Positions 1 to 8,172 of a DNA stretch of 64,000 bases are shown here, one piece after another (the stretch's first letter is position 1; each line of letters begins with the position of its first letter). Both the position numbers and the translations under genes were made by a program. Source of the stretch: Verrucomicrobiota bacterium (GTDB lineage: Bacteria; Verrucomicrobiota; Verrucomicrobiia; Limisphaerales; JADJPG01). The DNA lies in the NCBI GenBank assembly GCA_016713365.1, contig JADJPG010000020.1, positions 4,183-68,182 of the forward strand, read 5' to 3'. Under the pieces are notes generated by a model. It saw only the letters and a list, made by a program, of their open reading frames with translations. It did not search any database and had not been told where the DNA came from.

Positions 1-297
1 CTCGCTTAAACAATCGAGAATCCCCAGGTCAGTGGTCAGGTAGAGATTTTTCAAACGACCACAGAGTTCATCAGTGAGTTCAAGCGGTAGCTTGTTGGCC
101 GTGAGCCGGTGTCTGGGATGAAAATCTTTGAAGGCACCTTCGATCCGACGGAGATTCTCCGGAGTGAAACGTGCGCAGACATCTACATCTTCTGTAACCA
201 ACGAAACTCCGTAGTGGCGCGAGGCCAAACCTCCAATGAGGCTAAACTCTACCTTGGCCGCAATCAGGCGTTTGATTATCTCAGTGAGCTGTTCCAT
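1..297 (-). CDS. Nucleotidyltransferase-like protein, C-terminus beyond window (partial)
   Basis: Translating the complement of 297..1 gives an open frame of 99 codons that runs off the left edge. It begins MEQLTEIIKRLIAAKVEFSL, followed by IGGLASRHYG and TEDVDVCARF. The pattern of a short helix, then (I/V)GG-A----G and a downstream (S/T)-D-D/V-D-like segment is typical of the minimal nucleotidyltransferase fold of the AbiEii/MNT toxin-like group. The start codon lies 17 bases inside the preceding small gene, so the two are translationally coupled. Function as a toxin or modifying enzyme is inferred from this pairing; the C-terminal half is not visible. Confidence 0.6.
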   Translation of the reverse strand, partial: MEQLTEIIKRLIAAKVEFSLIGGLASRHYGVSLVTEDVDVCARFTPENLRRIEGAFKDFHPRHRLTANKLPLELTDELCGRLKNLYLTTDLGILDCLSE

Positions 298-505
298 CGG
301 TAACAGACGTGGCCTGTTGCAAAGCGCGCACCAACGACAATGCACGATCATTGGCCAGTAAACGTTCCCACGGAGTGAGCCTCAGGTTTTCCTCGATAAG
401 CGACATGTCGATACCCTGTGCGAATGCCGCACGCCACGCCGGCCCAGCTTCGGGAGGCATAATATATTCCCCGTTCATCTGCGCCAATGTCACTTCATCA
501 ATCAT
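281..505 (-). CDS. Small partner protein of the adjacent nucleotidyltransferase (antitoxin-like)
   Basis: The 74-residue protein has a central segment LIEENLRLTPWERL followed by a helical stretch LVRALQQA. I recognise this 'LLEENLRLTP-ER---H--AL-LV--L' pattern as that of small proteins commonly encoded just upstream of, and overlapping, nucleotidyltransferase-like genes. It is acidic to neutral, with no signal peptide or membrane segment. Its end overlaps the start of the nucleotidyltransferase gene. An antitoxin or regulatory role is inferred from the arrangement only. No DNA-binding motif is visible. Confidence 0.55.
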   Translation of the reverse strand: MIDEVTLAQMNGEYIMPPEAGPAWRAAFAQGIDMSLIEENLRLTPWERLLANDRALSLVRALQQATSVTDGTAH

Positions 506-539
506 GAATTTACTCGGGGAACAGTCACACTCTCAAAAC

Positions 540-926
540 TCAGTGATGCCCGGATTTGCGTTTGTGGATGCAAATCAAGTTGCCATCCGGGTCGTAGATG
601 AACGCCATCTGGCAGACGGGCGTAGGGAACGGCTCCATCTGAAACTTCACGCCGTTCGACTTCAAATGCGCGATAGCTGCGTCGAAGTCTTCGACTTCGA
701 GTCCAACGGAGCAGCCGTCCGAAGTAGGTTTCCAGCCGGGCGCACCGGCGCCGAGTGAGAGCGTCCCGTTGGCGATGTCGTATTCCGTCCATTGCATCCC
801 GCCGGCTTCGCCGTGGGCCATGGTCGCCGTCAGGCCAAGCACGCCTTCATAGAACTTCCGCGCCCGCGCCATGTCGGTGACGGGGTAGCAGCTGAATGCG
901 ATTTCGGTGACTTTCAACACGGTCAA
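540..926 (-). CDS. VOC (glyoxalase/bleomycin-resistance fold) family protein
   Basis: The 128-residue protein is one complete beta-alpha-beta-beta-beta VOC pair. It opens with TEIAFSCYPVTDMARARKFYEGVLGL, a first-module signature, and closes with MAFIYDPDGNLICIHKRK, the usual second-module end where a metal-binding Glu is often found; here the strand reads NLICIHK, so the canonical C-terminal Glu is not obvious. The substrate cannot be told: the family includes dioxygenases, isomerases and resistance proteins. It stands alone between the nucleotidyltransferase pair and a small coiled-coil gene. The start is the first ATG after a short gap and matches the family N-terminus well. Confidence 0.8.
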   Translation of the reverse strand: MTVLKVTEIAFSCYPVTDMARARKFYEGVLGLTATMAHGEAGGMQWTEYDIANGTLSLGAGAPGWKPTSDGCSVGLEVEDFDAAIAHLKSNGVKFQMEPFPTPVCQMAFIYDPDGNLICIHKRKSGHH

Positions 927-938
927 AAAATTTCCAAA

Positions 939-1226
939 CTACGGGCGCTTGTTCTCCAGCGGCGCGTCCGGACGACGCAGCAGGCGACCGAAAACTCCGG
1001 CGGCCACTTCGCGAAGTTTCTCGTGCACCGGCCTGCGCGGGCCGATGAGCGCATCGAACTCGCGTTCCATTTGCTGACGCAGCCGCTCGCAACGCTGTTG
1101 CGTTGCAGCGTTCTGCTCGGCCACGGCAACGATTTGCTTTTGCAGTTCAATCAACTGTTGGTACTGCCCCAAATCCTCGGCTTCGATTTGTGAAGCCTGC
1201 ACTTGTCTCGCGCCCACAAACATCAT
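939..1226 (-). CDS. Small hypothetical protein with predicted coiled coil
   Basis: The 95-residue protein is rich in Glu, Gln, Arg and Ala. Residues about 18-62 (LIELQKQIVAVAEQN, then RCERLRQQMEREFDAL) fit a long amphipathic helix or coiled coil. It lies 48 bases after sucC on the same strand and may be the last gene of the gltA-sucC run. No family is recognised. It is a plausible real gene because its start (ATGATG) and spacing fit, but evidence is limited to coding character. Confidence 0.45.
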   Translation of the reverse strand: MMFVGARQVQASQIEAEDLGQYQQLIELQKQIVAVAEQNAATQQRCERLRQQMEREFDALIGPRRPVHEKLREVAAGVFGRLLRRPDAPLENKRP

Positions 1227-1274
1227 CCCTGATCTTGCGTCCCTGCAGATTGAGTCCTACTGCCGAGGCTGCGG

Positions 1275-2477
1275 CTACTTCACCGCAGCGACGACCTTCT
1301 TCGCAGCGTCCGCCATCGAATCGCCGCTGATGATCGTCAACCCGCTCTCGGCCAAAGTCTTCTTGCCGGCGACCACGTTGTTACCTTCGAGTCGCACCAC
1401 GAGTGGCAGCTTCAAGCCCGTTTCCTTCACCGCGGCCACAATGCCCGTGGCGATGACGTTGCAATCCATGATGCCGCCGAAAATGTTCACGAAGATCCCC
1501 TTCACGTTGGGATCCTGCAGGATGATCTTGAACGCCGCCGTCACCTGCTCCTTGCTCGCGCCGCCGCCCACGTCGAGGAAGTTCGCCGGGCTGGCGCCGA
1601 AATGCTGGATGATGTCCATCGTCGCCATCGCCAGACCCGCGCCGTTGACGAGGCACGCGATGGAGCCGTCGAGCTTGATGTAATTGAGCGAAAACTTGCT
1701 CGCTTCGATTTCGAGCGGCGCTTCCTCGTTGAGGTCGCGCATCTCCTGAATGTCCTTGTGGCGATAGAGCGCGTTGTCATCGAGACCGATCTTCGCGTCC
1801 ACGGCGCACATGCTTTCCTTGCCGTCCGCCGCCTCAACGATGCAGAGCGGATTGATCTCCACCATGCTCGCGTCGCATTCCCACCACGTCTTGTAAACGC
1901 CCATCACCAGCTTGGCGCAGGCGTTGAAGAGATCGCCCTTGAGGCCGAGGCCCGCGGCGATCTTGCGCGCTTGGAACGGCTGGATGCCGACGGCGGGATC
2001 GATCCATTCCTTGAGGATCTTCTCCGGCGACTTCTCCGCGACTTCCTCAATGTCCACGCCGCCCTCGGTGCTGGCCATGATCAGCGGACGCGAGTTCGCG
2101 CGGTCGAGCAGGATGGCGAGGTAGAATTCCTTCTTAATCGTCTCTGCGCTGGCCACGAGAATGGTGCTGACGAGCCGACCGTCCGGACCGGTCTGCTTCG
2201 TGACGAGCACCTGGCCAAGCATGGCCTTGGCGAGAGTCACAACGTCATCAATGGACTTTGCAAGCTTCACGCCGCCCTGGAAGCCGCTCTTGAACGTGCC
2301 CTTGCCGCGGCCGCCGGCGTGGATCTGGGACTTCACCACGGCGAGCTTGTGGCCGGAGCCGAAGATTTTATCGGCGATGGCCTTGGCCTGTTCCGGCGTG
2401 GTGGCGGGTTCGCCCGCGGGCACAGTGACACCGTATTGTTTGAGCAGTTGCTTCGCTTGATATTCGTGAATGTTCAT
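1275..2477 (-). CDS. sucC: Succinyl-CoA synthetase (ADP-forming) beta subunit
   Basis: The 400-residue protein is SucC, which with SucD converts succinyl-CoA, ADP (or GDP) and phosphate to succinate, CoA and ATP in the TCA cycle. The N-terminus MNIHEYQAKQLLKQYGV is family standard, the ATP-grasp region spans about residues 1-230 (KSQIHAGGRGKG), and the C-terminal CoA-ligase half carries NGAGLAMATMD, FLDVGGGA and NIFGGIMDCNVIATG. Length is normal (about 390-400). It follows gltA by 86 bases on the same strand, so the two TCA genes are probably co-transcribed. The partner sucD is not in the window, which is unusual because sucC and sucD are commonly adjacent. Confidence 0.96.
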   Translation of the reverse strand: MNIHEYQAKQLLKQYGVTVPAGEPATTPEQAKAIADKIFGSGHKLAVVKSQIHAGGRGKGTFKSGFQGGVKLAKSIDDVVTLAKAMLGQVLVTKQTGPDGRLVSTILVASAETIKKEFYLAILLDRANSRPLIMASTEGGVDIEEVAEKSPEKILKEWIDPAVGIQPFQARKIAAGLGLKGDLFNACAKLVMGVYKTWWECDASMVEINPLCIVEAADGKESMCAVDAKIGLDDNALYRHKDIQEMRDLNEEAPLEIEASKFSLNYIKLDGSIACLVNGAGLAMATMDIIQHFGASPANFLDVGGGASKEQVTAAFKIILQDPNVKGIFVNIFGGIMDCNVIATGIVAAVKETGLKLPLVVRLEGNNVVAGKKTLAESGLTIISGDSMADAAKKVVAAVK

Positions 2478-2563
2478 TGGTCAGTTCAAAGTCATCAGTC
2501 CATGACGAGCGGAAGCGCTCGTAGCAAAACAGGTCCGCCTCCTCGCGTTGGCGGCGGTGGTGC

Positions 2564-3692
2564 CTATCGCTGATCCACCGGCACGACCTTCAATCCCACC
2601 GGGCCGGTGTAAACCGACTGCGGGCGGATGAGACGGTTGTCGGCGAGCTGCTCCAGCACGTGGGCTGTCCAGCCGCTCGTACGCGCGATGGCGAAGATAG
2701 GCGTGAACAGATCGGTCGGGATGCCGAGCGAGTAGTAAACGGTGGCCGAATAGAAATCGACGTTCGCGTGGAGGTTCTTCTTGGCGAGCATCGTCTCGGC
2801 GATGCGTTCGCTCATCTGGATCCACTTCTTGTCACCCAGCTTCTCGCAGAGGATCTGCGCCATGCGCTTGAGATGCGGCGCGCGCGGGTCGAGCACCTTG
2901 TAGATTCGATGTCCGATGCCCATGATCTTCCGCTTGTTCGCCAGTGAATCCTCCAGCCACGCGTCCACCTTGTCGAGTGAACCAATCTCCTGAAGCATCT
3001 TGATCACGCCTTCGTTCGCGCCGCCGTGCAGCGGGCCTTTCAGCGTGCCGATGGCGGTCGTGATCGCGGAATACATGTCGCTCAACGTCGCGATGGTCAC
3101 CCGCGCTGAACGTCGAGGCGTTCATGCCGTGATCCGCGTGCAGCACGTAGCACATGTCGAGGGTGCTTTCGGCTTCCTTCGACGGCTTCTCGCCATTGAT
3201 CATGTAGAGGAAGTTCGCCGCTTCACCGAGCGACTTGTCGGGATGAACGAGGCCCTTGCCCTGGCGATGGCGATGGAAATAAGCCGTAACGACGGGAATC
3301 TGCGCGATCAACCGGAGCGCCTTGCGACGCTGTGCGTGCTGAGAGTCGTCATCGCAGGTCGTGTCGAAACAGCCGAGCGCGGAAACGCCGGTGCGGATGG
3401 CGTGCATCGGCGGCGTGTCCTTCGGCATCTCACGAATCATGTTCACGACGCCTTCGGGCAGTTCGCGAAACTCCTTCAAGATGCCCTGGTAATCAGCGAG
3501 CTCCTTCTTGTTCGGGAGATGATTGTGGTGAAGCAGGTGAACAACTTCCTCGTAGGTGACCTTGCCGGCGAGTTCGTTGATGTCGTAGCCGCAGTAAATG
3601 AGCTGACCAATGTCACCGCGCACGTCGCTCAGACGTGTATTGGCGGCGACCACGCCTTCAAGGCCCTTGGGAGTTGATACCGGTGTAGTCAT
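2564..3692 (-). CDS. gltA: Citrate synthase, interrupted by a 2-base deletion
   Basis: Citrate synthase condenses acetyl-CoA and oxaloacetate. The frame from ATG 3692 (MTTPVSTPKGLEGVV) holds the N-terminal half through HADHGMNASTFSA. At about 3101 the frame shifts, and the rest continues as TIATLSDMYSAI, GPLHGGANEGV, MGIGHRIYK and NVDFYSATVYYSLG, the catalytic His and Asp regions. The DNA reads GCG-G-GTG where family proteins have A-R-V (GCG CGG GTG), so a CG dinucleotide is missing from a CGCG run. With two bases restored the protein is 376 residues, normal for the family. All other signatures are intact, so a sequencing error is more likely than decay of a core gene. An upstream extension of the open frame to 3995 overlaps hpt and is rejected. 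Confidence 0.93.
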
Positions 3693-3828
3693 ACGAAATT
3701 CTCGGGCAAATCTAGGAACCGTGCATGGGCAGGTCAACGGTTTTCGCCCCGTCGAGCGCCGCAATACCTGAAACCTAATCCACGAACCCGGTCGCAAGCG
3801 TGAATTGTACTCACAGCCAAATCCGGAT

Positions 3829-4401
3829 TCACTCCCGATACATGTCCGGCTTGAGCACGCCGACAAACGGCAAGTTGCGGTAACGCTCCGCGTAGTCGAG
3901 GCCGTAGCCGATGACGAACAGGTCCGGAATGCTGAAGCCCACGTAGTCCGCGCGAACCTTCTCCACGCGCCGCGCCGGCTTATCGAGCAGCACACAAGTC
4001 TTGATGCGACGCGGCTTCAGCGGACGCAACTTCGCGAGCACGCGCTTCATAGTTCGACCGGTATCCAAGATGTCGTCCACGAGAAGGACGTCGCGCCCAC
4101 GCACGTCGATGCGGAGTTCCTTCGTGAAGACAAGTTCGCCGGAGGTCGTGCCAGTGCCGTAGCTGGAGACACCGATGAAATCCAGGCGCATGGGAATCGA
4201 GAGGTGCCTGATGAGATCCGCGAGGAACATCACCGTGCCACTCAGAAGGGAGACCACGACCATTTCCCGTCCGCGGAAGTCGTTCTCGATCTCTGCTGAG
4301 AGACGGCGAATGCGTCGGGCAAGCTGTTGCTCAGTGATGAGTATGCGTTCGACTTCACCACGCCAAGGAGCGGGAACCGCATTAATTGGTCGAGGTCTCA
4401 T
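3829..4401 (-). CDS. hpt: Hypoxanthine phosphoribosyltransferase
   Basis: This 190-residue type I phosphoribosyltransferase salvages hypoxanthine (and probably guanine) to IMP/GMP using PRPP. The PRPP-binding motif VLLVDDILDTGRTM is at about residues 104-118. The early loop LLSGTVMFLADLIR and the hood segment CVLLDKPARR, then DYVGFSIPDLFVIGYGLDY, match bacterial Hpt. It is cytosolic. The start region overlaps the end of the upstream 91-residue gene by 20 bases, implying coupling, and gltA follows 136 bases downstream. Confidence 0.95.
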   Translation of the reverse strand: MRPRPINAVPAPWRGEVERILITEQQLARRIRRLSAEIENDFRGREMVVVSLLSGTVMFLADLIRHLSIPMRLDFIGVSSYGTGTTSGELVFTKELRIDVRGRDVLLVDDILDTGRTMKRVLAKLRPLKPRRIKTCVLLDKPARRVEKVRADYVGFSIPDLFVIGYGLDYAERYRNLPFVGVLKPDMYRE

Positions 4402-4657
4402 TGCGAAGGCAAGCCACGTAGTTCAGCATCCTTTGATGCTGCCATTCTCGGTAGTCAGAGTCTTCGCGACGAATATCCGCGTCGTCGAAAAAGTGGTCGA
4501 CCTCATGCAGGTATTGAAAGTTCGGATACTTAGTAATCAGCACCTTCTCCAGCGCATAGCGTTCAGTATACCAATGCTCCAGGTCTTCCTTCGTGTTGAG
4601 AGGCAAAGAAATCAGTCGTTCCAATTCGTCAGCCAAATATTGGGCGCCGGATTTCAT
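4382..4657 (-). CDS. Hypothetical protein, 91 residues
   Basis: The small acidic protein (MKSGAQYLADELERLISLPL) is mostly helical, with aromatic-rich patches such as HWYTERYALEKV and YLHEVDHFFDD. No family, signal peptide or membrane segment is recognised. It sits between dUTPase (16 bases upstream) and hpt (20-base overlap) on the same strand, so it is likely co-transcribed with nucleotide-metabolism genes. A role there would be guesswork. Confidence 0.6.
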   Translation of the reverse strand: MKSGAQYLADELERLISLPLNTKEDLEHWYTERYALEKVLITKYPNFQYLHEVDHFFDDADIRREDSDYREWQHQRMLNYVACLRNETSTN

Positions 4658-4673
4658 ACATCGTCTACGACGT

Positions 4674-5054
4674 TCAAATATGCTTCGAATCCGCGTGATC
4701 CTTCTGCGTGTAGCCGGATTCCTGACGCTTGAAGTTCACTTCGTTCTTCTTCACGTAAGCATTGAAGACGTCGTCCGCGCTCATGCCGAGCACCTGCGCC
4801 ATGCTGATGAGAAAATGGAACAGGTCCACGACCTCGACCCGCGCGTTCTGTTCGTCGAACTTCTGGTACTTGGCCCACCACTTCCACGGCACGCTGTCCG
4901 TCAACTCCGCGAGCTCCTGCGTCATCGCGCGCGTGTAATTGAGAATCCATTTGGTCTTCTCCTCTTCCGTCATGCCGTCGGTGTTCACACCGATGCGCTG
5001 GTTGAGGGCGGCTTGCATGCGGAAGAGTTCGCGGAGCTGGTCGGCATTTTGCAT
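4674..5054 (-). CDS. All-alpha dUTPase / NTP pyrophosphohydrolase
   Basis: The 126-residue protein resembles the dimeric, all-alpha dUTPase (MazG-related) family that hydrolyses dUTP to dUMP and pyrophosphate, keeping uracil out of DNA. It opens with an alpha-helical LRELFRMQAALNQRIGV. Its metal-binding acidic helices are visible as MTQELAELTDSVPWKWW (E-x-x-E-type) and RVEVVDLFHFLISMA (E-x-x-D). Length fits a single-domain member. It is first in the minus-strand run with the small unknown and hpt, consistent with a nucleotide-pool role. The exact nucleotide preference is inferred from the family. Confidence 0.8.
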   Translation of the reverse strand: MQNADQLRELFRMQAALNQRIGVNTDGMTEEEKTKWILNYTRAMTQELAELTDSVPWKWWAKYQKFDEQNARVEVVDLFHFLISMAQVLGMSADDVFNAYVKKNEVNFKRQESGYTQKDHADSKHI

Positions 5055-5253
5055 GCGACGAGGATTTCAGGGCACGTTCCGGAAGCAAGCGGGAAGTGCG
5101 GCGGACGAATGCCGGCGGACGCTGAAAGGGCCGCGATTATGATTGCGGGCATCGCGCGACGAAAGGCATCGTTCGCAGTGCCGTCCACGGTCCCGCCGTG
5201 CGCCGGAGTGTAATTGAACAGACACAACTGACAGAACCGAACCAGCTCGAGAC

Positions 5254-6543
5254 GTGAAAGAAATTGTCCCGCCGCCCGCGCCGATCGTGCGCAATGAACA
5301 GGCCAGCATCCAGGCGTTGTTCCAGAAGAACGTCCTGCCCACTTACGCGCGCTTCGACATCGCGCTGAGCCACGGCACTGGCAATTACGTCTACGACGTC
5401 AACGGCAAGCGCTATCTCGATCTCGGCGGCGGCATCGCCGTCTGCTGTCTCGGCCACGCGAACCCGGAAATCACCGACGCGCTCGTGAAGCAGTCGCAGA
5501 AGTTGATTCACATCTCGAATCTCTATTACAACGAGCCACAAGGCCGGCTTGCCGCGGCGCTCGTGAAGCTGCTCGCGCCCGGCAAGGTCTTCTTCTGCAA
5601 TTCCGGCGCGGAAGCGAATGAAGGTCTCTACAAGCTCGCGCGCAAGTTCGGCCACGACGAGGGGCGCTTCGAGATTCTCACCGCCGTTAATTCCTTCCAT
5701 GGCCGCACGCTCGCCGGCATCGCCGCGACCGGTCAGGACAAGGTGAAGAAGGGCTTCGAGCCGATGGTCACCGGGTTCCGTCACGTGCCTTACAACGATC
5801 TGCAAGCGATGCGCGATGCGATCTCGCCGGCCACGGTCGCGATTCTCATCGAAGGCATTCAGGGCGAAGGCGGCATCACGCCGGCGTCCGCGGAATATCT
5901 GCTCGGGCTGCGCCAGTTGTGCGACGAGAAGAAGCTGTTGCTCATGATGGACAGCGTGCAGTGCGGCCATTTCCGCACCGGCCGATTCCAAAGTTTCCAG
6001 CGCACGCTCGAAGGCGTTCCCGGCGGGGAGAAGTTCATGCCGGATGCGATCTCGATGGCGAAATCGCTCGGCGGCGGCATGCCGATGGGCGCGTTTTGGG
6101 TCGCCGAAAAACACGCCGAGTTGCTCGGGCCCGGCACCCACGGCACCACCTACGGTGGAACACCTCTCGCCTGCGCCGTCGCGTTGCGCATTCTGGAAGT
6201 GATCGAGCGCGAGAACCTCGGCGAGAATGCCCGTCTGCTCGGCGATTGGTTGAAGAACGAGATCGCCCGGCTCGTCGCGAAGTATCCCGGTGTAATCAAG
6301 AGCGCGCGCGGTCTGGGCTTCATGCTCGGCATCGAGCTCGTCGAGAAGGAGAGGATCCCAGGGTTCGCCGCGAGCGACAAAACATCTTCGATCCAGTTCG
6401 TGAACCGGCTGCACGACGCTGGCGTGTTGACGATTCCGTCCGGCGCGCAGGTGGTGCGGTTGCTTCCGGCGCTGAACTTGACGCGACTGCAGGCCGAGGA
6501 GGGCATCCAGGCCATCGAGTCCATCGCCGCGAGCGTGTCCTAG
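5254..6543 (+). CDS. argD: Class III aminotransferase, acetylornithine transaminase-like
   Basis: The 429-residue PLP enzyme resembles ArgD, which makes N-acetylornithine from N-acetylglutamate semialdehyde and glutamate. The first half has the glycine-rich CNSGAEANEGLYKLAR and the aromatic loop NSFHGRTLAG; the Schiff-base lysine lies in SMAKSLGGGMPMGAF. The start is GTG at 5254; no ATG occurs early in the frame. It is followed 111 bases later by argF, supporting arginine biosynthesis. One oddity: the usual DEVQ-G--RTG motif reads DSVQCGHFRTG, so Glu is replaced by Ser, and about 20 extra residues precede the lysine loop. A GABA or other omega-transaminase cannot be excluded. Confidence 0.82.
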   Translation: MKEIVPPPAPIVRNEQASIQALFQKNVLPTYARFDIALSHGTGNYVYDVNGKRYLDLGGGIAVCCLGHANPEITDALVKQSQKLIHISNLYYNEPQGRLAAALVKLLAPGKVFFCNSGAEANEGLYKLARKFGHDEGRFEILTAVNSFHGRTLAGIAATGQDKVKKGFEPMVTGFRHVPYNDLQAMRDAISPATVAILIEGIQGEGGITPASAEYLLGLRQLCDEKKLLLMMDSVQCGHFRTGRFQSFQRTLEGVPGGEKFMPDAISMAKSLGGGMPMGAFWVAEKHAELLGPGTHGTTYGGTPLACAVALRILEVIERENLGENARLLGDWLKNEIARLVAKYPGVIKSARGLGFMLGIELVEKERIPGFAASDKTSSIQFVNRLHDAGVLTIPSGAQVVRLLPALNLTRLQAEEGIQAIESIAASVS

Positions 6544-6654
6544 AATCAACGAATCTTTTCGTGACGTTCGCGGTTACTTCTGCTTAATTCACCGGCTTTC
6601 CCAGGCGTTGACCTGGGTTTTTCCGTTGTCCTTCGGATGGGCGCGGACTTTGTT

Positions 6655-7548
6655 ATGAAGCATCTGCTCAGTCTTGAGAAAATGTCGCGGAGCGACATGG
6701 AACTGGTTTTGCACAACGCGACGGAGTTCAAGCGCGACCGCAAAACCCACCGCAAGCCGCTGGCCGGTCAGACCTGGGCGCTGATGTTCAGCAAGTCCTC
6801 CACGCGCACCCGCGTTTCCTTCGAGGTCGGCATTCGCGAACTGGGCGGGCAGGTGATGTTTCTCAACGCGAACGACATTCAGCTCGGCCGCGGCGAACCG
6901 ATCAAGGACACGGCCCGCGTGCTGGGCCGCATGATTCATGGCGCGGTCATCCGCACCTTCGCGCAGAGCGATGTGGAAGAATTCGCGCGCTACTCCGGTA
7001 TCCCGACCATCAACGCTCTCACCGATGACGAGCATCCCTGTCAGGTGCTGACGGACGTCTTCACGTTTCAGGAGAAGCTCGGCCCCATCGCCGGCAAGGT
7101 CGTCACGTTCATCGGCGACGGCGCGTGCAACATGCCCGCTTCCTGGATCTGGGCGGCAGCCAAGCTCGGCTTCGAACTGCGCATCGCTGCGCCAAAGAAT
7201 TATCAGCCGAGCCCCGAGCTGCTGAAGCGCGCGGGCGGGAAGATCATCGTCACCGAAGATCTGAAGGCTGCGGCGTCCGGCGCGGACATGCTCTACACCG
7301 ACGTCTGGATCTCGATGGGCAAGGAGGCGGAATCCGCGTTGCGCATCCAGGAGATGACGGGCTACCAAATAAACGCCGACCTGCTCAAACTAGCCAAGCC
7401 CGGCGCGCTGGTGATGCACTGCCTGCCGGCGTATCGCGGCAAGGAGATCGACGAAGCGACGTTTGAGGCCCACGCAAAGACGATCTTCGACGAAGCCGAG
7501 AACCGTCTCCACGTGCAGAAGGCAATCGTTGACTGGATCGTCTCCTGA
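6655..7548 (+). CDS. argF: Ornithine carbamoyltransferase
   Basis: OTC makes citrulline from ornithine and carbamoyl phosphate. The protein has the carbamoyl-phosphate loop SSTRTRVSFEVG, the HPCQ loop (DDEHPCQVLTD), and the ornithine-side HCLPAYRGKEID. I start at ATG 6655 (MKHLLSLEKMS), which matches the family N-terminus; an in-frame ATG at 6637 would add six residues. Small differences from common OTCs: GDGACNMPASW where GDG-NN-A is usual, and Tyr in HCLPAYRG where His is common. Neither removes a catalytic residue. It is cotranscribed with the argD-like gene; argB is 46 kb away. Confidence 0.95.
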   Translation: MKHLLSLEKMSRSDMELVLHNATEFKRDRKTHRKPLAGQTWALMFSKSSTRTRVSFEVGIRELGGQVMFLNANDIQLGRGEPIKDTARVLGRMIHGAVIRTFAQSDVEEFARYSGIPTINALTDDEHPCQVLTDVFTFQEKLGPIAGKVVTFIGDGACNMPASWIWAAAKLGFELRIAAPKNYQPSPELLKRAGGKIIVTEDLKAAASGADMLYTDVWISMGKEAESALRIQEMTGYQINADLLKLAKPGALVMHCLPAYRGKEIDEATFEAHAKTIFDEAENRLHVQKAIVDWIVS

Positions 7549-7557
7549 ACACGACGT

Positions 7558-7824
7558 TCACTCCGCCGCATTGATCCGCGTAATCTTCACGCGGTAATCC
7601 ACCGGGCCTTTCTCGAGGTGTTCCCAGCGAAACGCGGCGGGAAACTCCGCCTCGAACTGATACCGCAATGGCACGGGATCGTGATCGTTCAGCAGCACGA
7701 AGTATTCGCCCACCGGGAGCTCCGCCCAGCGTTTGAGAATCATGCCGTGCTTGATGGAGCACGGAATGGGACGGACATCCATGATGCGATCCGTGTCGAT
7801 GGGAGAAGCGAGGTTGGTAGTCAT
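7558..7824 (-). CDS. DUF2249 domain protein
   Basis: A single DUF2249 domain: DVRPIPCSIKHGMILKRW, then LPVGEYFVLLNDHDPVPLRYQF, and the terminal PVDYRVKITRI. The fold is TusA-like in some predictions, and members are often found near Fe-S, nitrogen-oxide and respiratory genes. The protein has no membrane segment. I use ATG 7824 (MTTNLAS); an upstream ATG at 7845 adds seven residues. It closes a five-gene minus-strand cluster and follows the MIP18 gene by about 30 bases. Biochemical function is unknown. Confidence 0.8.
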   Translation of the reverse strand: MTTNLASPIDTDRIMDVRPIPCSIKHGMILKRWAELPVGEYFVLLNDHDPVPLRYQFEAEFPAAFRWEHLEKGPVDYRVKITRINAAE

Positions 7825-7857
7825 AGTTTTGATTTCGAGGAACAAATTAAAGCGGGG

Positions 7858-8172
7858 TTAAAACAGGACGCCGGTGCGTTCGCGACCGGCCGGGGTCATC
7901 ATCGCGGGATTCCACGGCGGATCCCAAACGATGTCCACGTCGACCTCCTCCACGCCTTCGAGACTGAGCAGGACATTGTGCACGCCCCAGCGGATGCTTT
8001 CGTGCATCGGACAGCCCGGCGTGGTGAGGGTCATCACAACGCGCACTTTGGTTCCCTCGATCTGGATGTCGTAGATCAACCCGAGGTCCACGATGTTGCA
8101 GTCGAGTTCCGGATCGTTCACCTGACGCAACGTGCGCAGGACGAGATTCTGAGCAACAAGTGGAGTGTTCAT
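7858..8172 (-). CDS. MIP18/DUF59 (SufT/PaaD-like) Fe-S assembly factor
   Basis: The 104-residue protein has the family signature NDPELDCNIVDLGLIYDI, the reactive-cysteine segment TLTTPGCPMHESI, and a C-terminal WDPPWNPAMMTPAGR, the extended end typical of metal-sulfur cluster assembly factors. Members help maturation of Fe-S proteins in the cytosol. Its ATG overlaps the stop of the upstream membrane-protein gene as ATGA, a strong sign of translational coupling. A longer upstream frame is rejected because it lies entirely within that gene. Confidence 0.88.
   Translation of the reverse strand: MNTPLVAQNLVLRTLRQVNDPELDCNIVDLGLIYDIQIEGTKVRVVMTLTTPGCPMHESIRWGVHNVLLSLEGVEEVDVDIVWDPPWNPAMMTPAGRERTGVLF

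Noticed and set aside
3693..3995. N-terminal extension of citrate synthase
   Set aside because: The extra 101 residues are Arg/Ser/Cys-rich, overlap hpt and are absent from the family.
5137..6549. 470-codon frame opposite the argD-like gene
   Set aside because: No family features; explained by high GC at third positions of argD.
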